NCBI GenBank assembly: GCA_028564705.1
Contig: JAPXFQ010000166.1
Span: 2,232,001-2,296,000 of the forward strand
DNA: 64,000 nucleotides
Direction of reading: 5' to 3'
DNA from: Apricaphanius iberus
Taxonomy: Eukaryota; Chordata; Actinopteri; Cyprinodontiformes; Aphaniidae
Shown here: positions 11,388-21,334 of the stretch, piece after piece
Position numbering within the stretch: the stretch's first letter is position 1
Layout: every line of letters starts with the position of its first letter
Made by a program: the position numbers and the translations under genes
The notes under the pieces: generated by a model
What the model was told of the DNA's origin: nothing
What the model saw: only the letters and a program-made list of their open reading frames with translations
The model's database searches: none

Positions 11388-11637
11388 CAAATTCCTGGGT
11401 TGTAACAACAAGAATGTGCCAGGATCACCTTTCGTGTTCCATTGTTTTCCTGTCACGGATCTTGCTAGTAGGCAACTTTGGCTTATTGCCATCGTCTACT
11501 CTATGGGAGCGAAAGTGTCGAGAAACAAGGACTTTCATGAGTGTAGTGCAAACTTCAGCGAGGACAATTACATCCTAAACAAACAGGAAATAGGCCAACA
11601 CTGATTTTGAAGAGCGCTCCTGTACCAGTACGGCAGG
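11388..11637 (+). pseudogene. THAP zinc-finger exon of Kolobok-like element, copy A
   Basis: Plus-strand reading from about 11388 gives CKFLGCNNKN, then a PGSPFVFHCFP block, LWLIAI, ECSANFSEDNYIL and, after a one-base frameshift near 11605, LKSAPVPV. This order fits a THAP domain: the first two Cys (C-x4-C), the FxFP motif, the conserved Trp, the C-x2-H pair followed by FxxxDY, and an AVP-type box at the end. The spacing C-x4-C-x46-C is within the family range. The final zinc ligand is Asn here (CSAN) where the family and the second copy have His. The exon ends at CGGCAG followed by GTAAGT (11638 onward), a strong splice donor. In related transposons this domain binds the element's own ends. 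This copy is dead: frameshift, lost ligand, no start codon and no downstream catalytic exons. Confidence 0.78.
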
Positions 11638-11946
11638 TAAGTTCCATCTATCTACTAATTTAATGCCGCCAACTACCACATTATTTTGAAACTGAAGTGT
11701 TTAGAGTGTTTACACTGAGAAAATGCTAGGTTGGTAAATATTGCATAGAGTTAACTATCAACAATCAGCAAATGATGTGTTCAGTAAATGGGAAAAGTTA
11801 TATGTTAAATTATATGAAAACAGTTTATAGGGATATAGGAACAGTCTGCTCAGAAAACTATTTAGCTTTTATCTTGCAATTAAAGAAACATTTAATCTCA
11901 TGTTTACAAAGATATGCACTTGTGCACCTCACCTACACTGGAGCAT

Positions 11947-12148
11947 TTTCCTGTCCTCTCGCTCTCTGTCTGTTCTAGCTCCGTCTGCTGAAGTTCGGCA
12001 TCTGTATACTCCTTTATACAGATGCTAAATAGAAGAGATACAGATGTATCTCTTTGGTGATGTGCTAAAATGAGTTTCGTCATCAGATGTTCCATAGTTA
12101 GACATGTAGTCGGCAAGTCGTGCATTCAAAAATGTAACAGCTGATTGG
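11947..12148 (-). pseudogene. Inward-facing first exon at the other end of copy A
   Basis: Minus-strand reading gives a short acidic segment containing DYMSNYGTSDDE and, after a local disruption, EYTDAELQQTELEQTESER. It then reaches a splice-donor-like AG|GTGAGG near 11947. The cleaner version is in copy B (32275-32457). The EPEYT.EEL-like pattern recalls the start of P2X7-cytoplasmic-domain-like proteins that are abundant near fish transposons, but the diagnostic Cys-rich part is not in the element, so this identification is tentative. Function unknown. It converges with the THAP exon, and both end in donors pointing into the deleted middle. Confidence 0.5.
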
Positions 12149-12174
12149 GAGGTGCGAAACAGCTGACCCTTTAA

Positions 12175-12508
12175 TGTCATTTACAGCCCTAAATAAGCAC
12201 ATTAACAGGTGGCTTGATTGTTCTTTCTTTTTTTTCCTATTTTCTTTGTATTTTTGATTTATTCTGAGAGAATACTTTTACCAGATTAGAGAAACCAAAA
12301 GAAAATGAGAATACTATAAAACTACATGTTAGGAAACCATTTAAAGTCTGTAGTCTTAACCAAGAGTTTCAAAAAACAGGATTTTATTACTAACAAAAGT
12401 ATCATCACAGAGGTGAAACAATGCCCACACCGTTATCAGTTGAAATCTTACCCTTATCAGATTCTGATCTGACAGAAAAAAAGTAAGGTTTTCCATCATA
12501 TACAGTAT
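12175..12508. other. Between Kolobok-like copy A and Tc1
   Basis: AT-rich with a T-run. It could be further Tc1 sequence too decayed to recognise. Confidence 0.35.
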
Positions 12509-12509
12509 T

Positions 12510-13690
12510 ACGCATCACTTCATCTCAAAACGTCCGATTGGTATTAGGGTCTGGTCCATTATAACATACATGTGGTTTGATCTAAATCGTTCCATTGTAG
12601 CTCTGCCTGCATGTTTAGGAATGTTTTTATAGTCAAGTGAACCTCTACTCCAGTTTCATGCTTATTAATTAATTCATGTTTTTGTTTTTTTAGAATTCCT
12701 CTTTACAAAACTATCCATATTCCCAACAACCCTGAGCAGCCATAGTCTCTACACCAGAAAAAAAACAATCCGAAAAAAGATACTGCCATTTTAAGTTTGG
12801 TGTTATCTAAGCATATGTTTCCCATATGTTTTCCCAGTCCCCTACATGGCTTGTTGCAACTCTAAACAGTACTTCTTATGGCTGTTGCTTGACAATGGCT
12901 TCCTTCTTTACACTCTTCTATAATGGTCAGAGTTGTGAAGTTCATGATTAACAGTTATTTTGTTGATAGATTACTCTGCAGTCCCTCCTGTTACCACGGG
13001 TCTCTTGACTGATGGTCTCACTGATGCTGTGCTTGCCCACCATAATTCTGTTAGGGTCGAAGACAACAGTGTAAAGATTACCTGTAAGTTCCGAAAACCT
13101 ACTTAACAGATTCAATAGGTACTCAATGAGGTTTCCAAAGCTTAGGATGTTTATAGCCTAACCCCGCACAAACTTCTTAATAGCTTCATCCCTGATCAGT
13201 CTACTGTGCTCCTGCTGCAGTTGGTTCAACAGTATTCTCTAACAAACCTCAGAGGCTTTTTCCTTTATTAATATCACTATACAGGATCTCAAAGAAAATC
13301 CAAATTCAGTACAAACGCTTTTTCACTCCTTACAAAAGGCCCTTCTGCTCTGGAACAAACTTCCACTCTGGGTGCAGGACACTGACCTTTTGCTAGGATT
13401 TTGAACACATCCTATGCATACCTATGTTAAGAGAAAAAGTAGGATATTTGCACTTTCCCTCTGTTTGAATAGAATTTTTTTTATTTCTTCCCAAACCTCT
13501 CTGCAGTGTTTCTTTGTCTTCATATTGCTGCTTGTTCACTAATGTTAGTTTTCACAGAACAGATGTATTTACACTAAGATTGAATTACAAAGAGCTGGAC
13601 AACATTCACAGATCGGGTAATTTCTGAACACACATTTTAGATTTTATGAGGTGTATTAGAGTATAATACATTATATTTTGGAGGGGTAAT
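12510..13690 (-). pseudogene. Tc1 transposon remnant, minus strand
   Basis: The reverse complement of a fish Tc1 transposase gene can be followed along the block. The text at 12545-12620 corresponds to the segment after the catalytic core (CATTGTAGCTCTGCCTGCATG). That near 12850-12960 corresponds to the middle of the gene. That near 13130-13260 corresponds to the helix-turn-helix region and leader (CCAAAGCTTAGGATGTTTATA, ACAAACCTCAGAGG). At 13540-13690 the leader and inner terminal repeat follow. Frame is lost throughout. A LINE piece interrupts it at about 13275-13430. Confidence 0.78.
13275..13430 (+). mobile_element. LINE reverse-transcriptase C-terminal scrap nested in Tc1
   Basis: Around 13340-13385 the plus strand reads LLLWNKLPLWVQDTDL, matching the LWNxLP...(R/Q) C-terminal signature of CR1/L2-group LINE proteins. 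Before and after it the Tc1 leader sequence resumes, so the scrap sits inside the Tc1 copy. It is very short, so the family is not assigned further. Confidence 0.45.
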
Positions 13691-14635
13691 GTGACAGGAG
13701 TTGTAGTTGGTCTGGTCAGTCAATGGTTACGCCTGCTTTTATATTATTAGACTTCAGGCTATTTTTGTAATATAAAAAGTTGTCATATTTAGTTAGTAGT
13801 AAATAGTGCCTTTTAGAAAGTAATTTAATCAGTGGAGCCCATCATCAATTTGAACTGTAAAAACCTTAAGTTTACAAGTTTGGAGTGAGTCTGTCACAGA
13901 CTCCGCCTCCATCCACTGTTGCTTTGGGCAGAGGGATAAAGCTTCTCTCACTTCCACATATTCATTTACCCCCTACCATCACGCCAATTGAACCAGGGAG
14001 TCTGGGCGTAGGCAAATTGATATTCACCACACATCTCCATCGCACAGCCAAAATCATCCCCACTGGAAACATTATTTCATTACATATATTATGCATTCAG
14101 CAAAAGGGAGGTGGCAAATATGCACTATGCTGATGCCTGCGTGTGGGTGTTGGCAAACTCAGATATTTCCCTCTATGTATACATGACTTTGACATGCCTG
14201 TTGTTTTAAAAAAAAGAGGGTGTAAAACAGATATGATGCCCCAGGGGTCCAGTGTTAATGGTACTTGGTTTACTTTGTGGAAACAAAGATAAAATATTTA
14301 TTCCAGACAATGTTGTGTCAACACGAAAGAAGTGATATTTCAAGTTTTACCATGCGTAGGGGGAATAAAGTTTCCTACAGAGTTATGAAATTTCTGTTCA
14401 TCTGCGTCCACATGTGGATGTACAGACGGTGCCTCAAGCAGAGCAGGAGATAAAGACACACAACAGAAAGGAAACAGACCAGAAACAGATGAAGATAGAG
14501 ACAGGGAGATCTTACATGTGACAAGCTGCTCTTTGGGCCAAGGTCCAGATGTCACCAGAGCAGTTTTTGTTTGTTAATGTCTTGTTTTAAAAGCCCCCTT
14601 AATAGTGACTGCTGCCTTTCCATTAAGTCTATAAG
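13691..14635. other. Intergenic, nothing recognised
   Basis: No repeat family or gene recognised. Frames at 13885-14133 and 14340-14555 lack domains. Confidence 0.45.
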
Positions 14636-14930
14636 TGGCTCAACACAATATAGTCTTGTCTGATTTGAACTTGAATCAATTTGGAAAAGAAACCATTTTT
14701 CTTCTGTTTAAGCACAGCTCTGTCTGTGCTGTGGCATGCTGACCTTTCCAGAGGTCTGTCTTGTGCTTCTAGGCGGGGCAAAAACAGAGGATATGCTGGG
14801 CTAATTAGACTGCTTGACATCAGAAGACATGTCGGCTTGTATTTGAACCATTTGTCAGGACCCACGACTGCATCACTGTTAAGGACTCTCAGACTCACAA
14901 GTCACCCTAATTTCATTTTTATGTTCTGCA
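14636..14930. promoter_or_regulatory. Candidate non-coding regulatory island
   Basis: Complex, repeat-free sequence with a homeodomain-type core (GGGCTAATTAGACTGC, near 14800). Open frames on both strands here look accidental. Conservation is untested. Confidence 0.25.
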
Positions 14931-15204
14931 TTATTTATTTCATTGAAAATTTTCTATTATTATCATTAGCTTTTATTTTTTCTGATTAATAGTGTTCTTT
15001 TGCCTTGAGGGTTTTAAAAGATTAATCAAGCATACATAAATACACCTAAGAAACACTTTAGGTATGTTTTTATGGAGGGAATGACATAAGAATGTGATGA
15101 AAAGCTTTAAAAAGTGGATTTTACATCCCCCCCCCCCTTTAAGATATCTAGGACCACAGTAACAAAGGTTACTATTAGTAACATACTACATTGTCATGGT
15201 TTAA
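14931..15204. other. AT-rich intergenic with C-run
   Basis: Contains a homopolymer of C at about 15128-15137. Nothing else recognised. Confidence 0.45.
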
Positions 15205-15963
15205 AGTCCTGCAGTGCACAAGGTTAAACCAGCACATATCGAGACCCATCTAAAGTTTTCCAGAGATCATCTGTATGATCCAGAGGACAATTATAGGAGA
15301 ATGTCATGTGGTCAGATGAGACCAAAATAGAACTCATCGCTATTAACACAACTTGCTGTGTTTTGAGAGGGAAGAATGCTGAGTGGTATTCTGAGAACGC
15401 TATACCCACTATGAAGCATGGCAGTGGACACATTATGCTTTGGGGCTGCTTTTCTGCAAAGGGGACAGGACGACTGTTCCGTATAATGGAAAGGATGAAT
15501 AGGGCCATGTATTGTGAGATGTTGGGGAAAAAACTTCTTCAAACAGTGAGAGCATTGAAGATGAAACGTGGCTGGAACTTCCAGCGTTACAATGATCCCA
15601 AAACGACCACCCAGGCAACAAAGGAGTGGCTACGTAAGAAGCATTTCAAAGGTCTGGAGTGGCCTATCCAGTCTAAAGAACTCAGGGCAATAGAGAATCT
15701 GTGAAGGGAGTTGAAAGTATGTGTTGCCCAGCGACAGTTCCAAAAATATCACAGCTCTAGGAAGATCACATGGAAGAATGCGCCAAAATACCCGCTATGG
15801 TGTCCAAACCTGGTGAAATAAATTATTTAAAAGTGCGACAAGGAGATTTCCTGGGATTTTATTTACATTCTGTCTCTCACAGCTGAATTGTATCTATGAT
15901 GAAAATTACAGATCTCTTTCTTGTTATCTGGGACAACTTCCACAATCGCTGGCTCCCCCCCTG
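15205..15963 (+). mobile_element. Tc1 element, 5'-truncated
   Basis: The block contains the catalytic half of a Tc1 transposase followed by the 3' leader. It ends in a terminal repeat fragment (ATGATGAAAATTACAGATCTC, then ACAACTTCCACAATCGCTGGC) finishing before CTG-TA at 15961-15965, the expected TA target. The left terminal repeat and DNA-binding half are missing. The family differs from the Sleeping-Beauty-type copies at 6.3 and 58.3 kb. Confidence 0.82.
15306..15704 (+). pseudogene. Tc1 transposase catalytic-domain pseudogene
   Basis: This 132-codon open frame covers most of the DDE nuclease domain. It begins just before WSDETK, whose Asp is the first catalytic residue. The [19 protein letters not shown] block follows, then [19 protein letters not shown], where the usual second catalytic Asp (in a QHDNDPK-type motif) is replaced by Tyr. 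The EWLRKKH block is next, and the frame ends at AIENL with the third acidic residue kept. The next codon, normally Trp, is a stop (TGA, 15702-15704), and the C-terminal tail continues out of frame. Full-length Tc1 transposases are about 340 residues. The catalytic change, missing N-terminal half and stop make it inactive. The long frame suggests a fairly young copy compared with the others. Confidence 0.85.
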
Positions 15964-16188
15964 TACATTGGAATATTAGAAATGTAGACTCCTCTGCAGT
16001 GGACTGTCCTTACTCTAAACCTGTTTTTACTTTAGCCTACCTCCGCTGTATTTCAAACTTGCAGAAATTATTTATTTGTTGAACGACCACATTCAGCTGA
16101 TTAAGAGTAAGCTAATTTTAATGGCTAGATGTGCATATTTTGATATTTCGATTTCTAACATCTGTAATCTTTTTTAATTTCTGATAAC
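15964..16188. other. Intergenic spacer
   Basis: AT-rich, nothing recognised. Confidence 0.4.
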
Positions 16189-16189
16189 T

Positions 16190-16615
16190 GGCTAGAAGTC
16201 TTTTACATCACTTTGAAGAAATTTTGGCCAACTCTTCTTTTAGAATTTTTTAAAATATAGTCATATTGCTTGATTTTCATCTATCAGCAACAGTTTATTG
16301 CTATACCCCAGCTTCTCAATCAGGTTTAAATCTGTAACAGCTTAGATCACTCCAAAGCATTTATTTATTTATTTATTTATTTAGCCATTCACAGACTGAC
16401 TTGCTGGTGTGCTTTGGATCATTCCCCTGAATAACATTGTCCTGCAATACATTTTCCTTCAGGTTTTTTTGATGGACAACGGAAATAATCTAGGCTTTAA
16501 TGGGAGTCATCCAGGTCCTGAAGAACCATAACAGGCTGCACAACTTAAAAACAAATCCACAAAATCTAAAAAAGAATGCTTTTCTTCTTTAAGCCAATCT
16601 ACAGCAACATAAACA
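16190..16615 (-). pseudogene. Tc1/mariner remnant of another family, minus strand
   Basis: The text at 16205-16250 (CATCACTTTGAAGAAATTTTGG), 16385-16440 (ACTTGCTGGTGTGCTTTGGAT) and 16455-16530 (TTCCTTCAGGTTTTTTTGATGG, ATCCAGGTCCTGAAGAACC) is the reverse complement of the catalytic-domain half of a common fish Tc1/mariner gene. A TTTA microsatellite (about 16358-16384) has expanded inside it. The frame is destroyed. Confidence 0.65.
16358..16384. repeat. (TTTA)n microsatellite
   Basis: About six uninterrupted TTTA units inside the Tc1 remnant. Confidence 0.9.
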
Positions 16616-16621
16616 TGCATA

Positions 16622-17425
16622 AACATCTCCTCTCATGATCCTCAACAAGCCAGTCCCCACAGTGGAGTCTTTCAGGTTCCTAGGATCCACCATCACACGG
16701 GACCTGAAGTGGACCTCACACATCAACATAATAAGGAAAAAGGCCCAGCAAAGGCTGTACTTTCTGCGTCAGCTCAGGAAGTTCAACCTGCCCCAGGAGC
16801 TGCTGATCATCTTCTACACAGCAATAGTCCAGTCTGTCCTGACCTCATCCATCTCTGTCTGGTTCGGATCCGCCACCAGGCAAGACAAGGACAGACTGCA
16901 GAGAACAGTCAGGACTGCAGAGAGGATCATAGGAACCGATCTTCCCTCCATTCAGGACCTATTCCGGGCCAGGGTCAGGAAGCGGGCCAGGAAAATCACC
17001 ACTGACCCCTCACACCCTGGCCACAATCTGTTTAGGCTCCTCCCCTCAGGTCGGCGTTACAGAGCGTTGTACGCCAAAACCACCCGACACAAAAACAGTT
17101 TTTTCCCCCAGGCTGTCGCTCTGACGAACTCTGTCTAGTCACAGTGTGTGAGTGCACTCACATAACAATAAACTATAACTCTGCACTTCTGTACATACTC
17201 ACTGTAAAATAACCCCGGCTTGGTGTATATATTATCCTTTATTATTTACGATCTGATATTTATTTGTATTTTTACTTATTTTTGTTCTTATTTTTCTTTT
17301 TTTTCTTTTTTTATTTCACTTATTCAAGTTCTGTACTGGAGGAAAAAGTTTGCCGGAGTCAAATTCCTTGTATGTGACATACTTGGCCAATAAACTGATT
17401 CTGATTCTGATTCTGATTCTGATTC
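16622..17425 (+). mobile_element. L2-group LINE, 3' end with ATTCTG tail
   Basis: A 5'-truncated non-LTR retrotransposon made of the end of its ORF2 (stop at 17136-17138) and a 3' UTR. It ends in tandem (CTGATT)n units at about 17394-17425, the microsatellite-like tail typical of L2-group elements. It abuts the Tc1 remnant on its left. No poly(A) is present, as expected for this group. Confidence 0.85.
16635..17138 (+). pseudogene. LINE ORF2 C-terminal fragment (reverse transcriptase thumb and tail)
   Basis: An open frame of 167 codons with the typical C-terminal signature of fish L2-like ORF2 proteins. In order it has FRFLGSTITRDLKW near the start, KKAQQRLYFLRQLRKFNLP, an FYTAIVQSVLTSSISVWFG block, then DPSHPGHNLFRLLPSGRRY and RHKNSFFPQAVALTNSV at the end. 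The endonuclease and the catalytic reverse-transcriptase palm (YADD) lie upstream in intact elements and are missing, as expected from 5' truncation during retrotransposition. The frame is intact to its natural stop, suggesting a moderately young insertion. The first Met is simply the first in-frame Met, not a true start. Confidence 0.87.
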
Positions 17426-17560
17426 TACATGTGAAGTCACCAAATGTATGCATTACTTCACCAGAAGAGACAGTTCTGAAAACAACACATCCACATTGGT
17501 AAAACAAAGAGCTCAGTTATGTCTTTGATCAGCTTCTTCATTTTCTACCCATTTTCAGCT
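17426..17560. other. Short spacer
   Basis: Nothing recognised. Confidence 0.4.
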
Positions 17561-17965
17561 CCTCTAGCTACGAATTTGCGGTACAGCTTCAGCATTTATG
17601 TGAATGTGTATAATGCTTTGAGAGGCATTCAGTGGGAGGAGGTTCACCAAAGATCAGGCCTCCGTCCACATTCACAAACACTCCTGCGTCTAGAGAAATG
17701 TGGCATAAAGAGGGGCCTGGTGGAGAGAATTCTCACCTGCAATTCAAGCGAATTACTCTGCCCTTTTATTTGCTCTCGTTTGGTTGCGGGGGTGGGGGGT
17801 TGGGGGGGGGGGGTTGTGCTCCACTCTGACCTGGGGGCACTCATCCAATCAGCTCGCTATCTGCTGCAAGGGCCTCCATAATAGTGACATTTTTCCACCT
17901 CGTCAATAAAGTGGTGAAAGCCACCCTCCACCCGCTACTTGACCATTTAACTTCTTCTTGAAAAG
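17561..17965. promoter_or_regulatory. Candidate non-coding regulatory island
   Basis: A GC-richer, repeat-free block with a central G-rich run (about 17788-17813) and complex flanks such as CACCTGCAATTCAAGCGAATT (an E-box, CACCTG). Three overlapping frames on both strands have no recognisable domain. Proposed only as a candidate enhancer. Confidence 0.27.
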
Positions 17966-20100
17966 GGCCTTTCTTTCTGTCTGTCTCTGTGTCTGACTAA
18001 AATCAATAAAGGCAGAGCAAGGAAAGAGGACAATCCAACAGCTGCATTAACTGGTGGTCTCGACTGTGGTATAAAGTGGGCTGCTGGCAGTGGAGAGTGG
18101 GAGGCTCCAGTCTCTCATTCATAAAATGGTGCAAGAATTCTGCTTGTGGTCTACACTATATGTTGTCACTGTGTAATGACAGGAAGTACGTGAAGGGCTT
18201 CATTCACACACTCGTACACACTTGTATCAGTGAAAACGAACAACAAAAAGAATTTAAAATATTCATGCAGAGAAAAAGGTGACAATCGTATGCAAAAACA
18301 CATTAGCACATATATAAACTCTGCAGTCTCTAATGATCATTGCTTGCCATGACTCATTTAGCAGCTGCATCCACACATCACGACATGTCTGCAGTGATTG
18401 ACATAATGGCATCAGAGTGAGAACAAAATGTCTTCCAATAAAGGAGCAGGAGGGAGAAAATGAGAGAGATGGGTTACAACTCTGCCCGTGCTGAAATGAG
18501 TGTAGTGCTTTGTTTGGTTATGCTGTCTGAGCTGAAATTGATTTCTGTGAGAAGCATGCACCAAAGAGCCTCTGCTTTCAGATGAAATAAATAGCATACT
18601 CTTGTGAAGATGGAAGGGTATGTGGAGGAAGGAACAGAAGGTGGAAAATGGGATCAGGGAGGAAGGCAAGAAACAAAGACGGATGGGGTCAAAATGATTT
18701 TATGAGGGGAAAGAAAAGCTGGGATGTAAAAAAATGTAAGGAAATGTCTAAATGTGCCATACTGAATTTCATGTGTTCAGTCTACTGCTGCACTGAGGAG
18801 ACACAGCCTGGGAGACATCTGGAGTAGAGGAGGATAACAGCCACATGCCGCTCTCAAACCACAGACAACATGATGAGGGATTAAACTTCATTGCAACATG
18901 TTATGGTAATGAATGGTCTGTGGCCAGTTCTGAATGTGTTAGAGTAAACACCACTTTGCAGCATATGTGAGTGACACTTTTTGGATGTGCTCGAAAATGC
19001 ATGTGTCTGCCTAAGCAAGTGTGAAAATAATATGGTTCCCTTCAAGTTGACCAAAGCAGGAGCATGCAAATTAAAACATACAACGGTTAAGCAGTTGATG
19101 TGGTATGCAGTATCACTCATAATTTGTTTAACATTGTCTATTAATAGAAGACGGACAGGACCAGACCTTGTGGGCTGAGCCAGCGTCTGGGCATCTGGGT
19201 CTCGGATTGGTGCCAGAGAGGGAGGAGAACAGACGTAGTCAGAAGATCCCAGAGTGGCGAGGTTGACTCTGGGTCACACTGGCTGCTTGGCCTTATGGCT
19301 CACAGATGTTTGTCTGCTTCAACAAGAGTTGTGCTTCTGGAAAAATTTACACCACGTTGTGCTGCATGCTACAATAATCTTCTCTGTTTAATGAAGAGCT
19401 CATAGATCATCGATCAACAAGACACATGCAAAAGCATGTTTGTGGATTACAAAGTCTCCAGAAATCAATGAATCTGCTATGTAGTTGCACACAGCTGAAC
19501 TTATGTTGTGTTTAAGTCGGCTGCCCCGTCAGTCTTTCCTAAGCAAAGAGACAGATTGTTATAGCTGCACAACAGAGCACGGAAGGCAGTTGTTTAGGGG
19601 GTGAGGGGGCGTGGGGCTAGCGGTCAAGGCAGGTACAAGGATATTGGAGTGGTCATGACAGAAAAATTGGGCAACAATCAGTGCTGTAGAAAGTGTTGAT
19701 TTGGTTTATATACATTTTTTCACAGAGAGAAGCAGAGACATTAATCAATGAATGAAAGTACCTTGCTGCTTCCTAAATGAATCTTAAGTAAAAAGAGTGA
19801 GGGCAGGTGAAATTACTTTGTAGGCAGCCATATAGTGAAATGAGACTTTTTTTCAAACTGCTGAGCAAAACCTTTGCACTCTTGATAAATATTAATGTTA
19901 AAGCTAAGAGGGATTGTTGTACATCAAGAAAAGATAACAAAGAATGGCAAAATGTATCAGGCCTATCCCTGGCATAAGTCGAGCCAGGCAGCCAATCAGT
20001 GGTTTGCAGGCTCTCTTATAGGCGAATGGCATGGAATGTTGGCTGTCTCATGGCTCCGCCTTCCGTCCCCACTGAACTGCAGTTGCCTATAATGATTTTA
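17966..20100. other. Unique-looking intergenic sequence
   Basis: No repeat family recognised over about 2 kb. Complexity is moderate, with GC-richer patches at 19140-19330 and 19500-19640 that could be regulatory. No supported gene. Confidence 0.4.
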
Positions 20101-20500
20101 TAAACATTTTGCCAACAGATCAATACCTGTATTGATCAGGCATTGTGAGAGTGATCCGTCTAAAACCCCAGAACAGCCTAGAGCTCAGAGGTGGGCGGAG
20201 CAAAAGAGAGAGGCTGCATAGCGGATGGAGAAGGAGAGCGAGTCTGCAACCACGGTGAAAGAGAAAAGAGGTGCAAGGTTGGAAGAGACTGAGAGAGAGG
20301 CGGATGCAGAGATGGAAGCAGGTGAGGATGCAGATTTCGGGAAATGCTGCCAGGCCACTGGGACTGAGGAAAACAAATGGTAATTGCTTTCTAATTAACA
20401 GAGGGGAGAGGGTGGGGGCAATTGATGACAGCTGTGAGACAGTGGGTGATGACATAAAAAGTGAGAAAAACTTTGATTCGTTTGTTTGATTGTTTGATTT
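20101..20500. promoter_or_regulatory. Candidate non-coding regulatory island
   Basis: The block has a purine-rich first half (20190-20330) followed by CAAATGGTAATTGCTTTCTAATTAA-like homeodomain words (TAATTG, CTAATTAA) and CAATTGATGACAGCTGTGAGACAG with TGACAG (TALE-type) and CAGCTG (E-box) motifs at about 20420-20450. Frames present are purine-driven and not protein-like. Confidence 0.3.
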
Positions 20501-20639
20501 TTTTTGTTCTTCCTAGAAAGAAACTCTTAAAGAAGACACTGAAGAGGTTTGCAGCTTTTTCTGAGTTCATACTGCTGCTCTAAATTCATTTGCTGCAAAA
20601 AAGCCAAAACTTATATTTCCTGAAAAATACGTAATATTC

Positions 20640-21180
20640 AGGAAAGGAATATATCCCCATCGCCATCCTGGATAGAGAATTGCACAAAAAACTGGACGAC
20701 AAAGGCCTCATTAAAGTCAAATGACAAACATGGCAGCATGAAGAAAGTCTTCATTGTCCAAGATTGCTGCTGCTATGTACACACGTGGATATAGCTTGCT
20801 TTTGGAATGCTTTTTATGGTCTGGGAATTCACTAAATTGGAAGTAATAGTTTTACATTTTAAATTAAGTAGGATATTTACTCAAGTGATGACTCACTGGA
20901 TGACTCAACACAAATTCAAGGCCATAATCTGCCCCATGCTGGAGGACAAGTCAAAAGCTTTTGCCATCATCCCCTCGTGCTGTGGAGAAATCAAGTTTCA
21001 TTGATTGTTTTTAAATAGGATGTGTTGTGCATAATTGAGGATCTGAAGGAAGATGAATTCCTCAAACGAACTGCGGGGAAAGACCTTGATGCTCTTGAAC
21101 TAATGGTGCATTGGAGACTAGGTGTGGAAGCACTCAGTGGAAGTACGGGCTTAAGCTTCATCTCTCTTTGACCGAGTAAA
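20640..21180 (+). other. Possible decayed coding sequence, family not recognised
   Basis: Several short plus-strand stretches have codon-like composition: one with a LDRELHKKLDDKGLIKVK-like reading (about 20670-20730), one with VFIVQDCCCYVHTW (about 20749-20790), one of MLEDKSKAFAIIPSCC (about 20937-20985), and one running LKEDEFLKRTAGKDLDALE and onward (21042-21170). They are in different frames and separated by stops. I do not recognise the family. A transposon gene remnant is the likeliest reading. Confidence 0.25.
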
Positions 21181-21334
21181 AAACCTAAATTAAAAAAATT
21201 TAAAAAAAGAATGTCCCAATCAAGCAGAAAAGGAACTTAAAAGCAATTTTCCTGACAAATTATTAAAAAACAGACATTGCACATCTCAGAGGAAAAACAG
21301 CTGTTGATGCTTTTCAAAAGTATTATCAGCTGAG

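Larger units (their letters stand above)
11042..12174 (+). mobile_element. Kolobok-like TTAA element, copy A
   Basis: The element lies between two TTAA tetranucleotides (11042-11045 and 12171-12174) and starts and ends with AGGG (AGGGATAG at the left, complement of AGGGTC at the right). It is the reverse complement of copy B at 31988-33345 along most of its length. Comparison with copy B shows that copy A has lost about 250 bp inside its right terminal repeat but kept the TTAA boundary. It holds a THAP exon reading inward from the left and a second exon reading inward from the right. TTAA duplication plus a THAP domain points to the Kolobok superfamily; piggyBac also uses TTAA but lacks THAP. 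No transposase core is present, so it is non-autonomous. Confidence 0.75.

Noticed and set aside
15224..15621. Three minus-strand frames over the 15.3-kb Tc1
   Set aside because: They lie opposite the transposase frame and have no domain.
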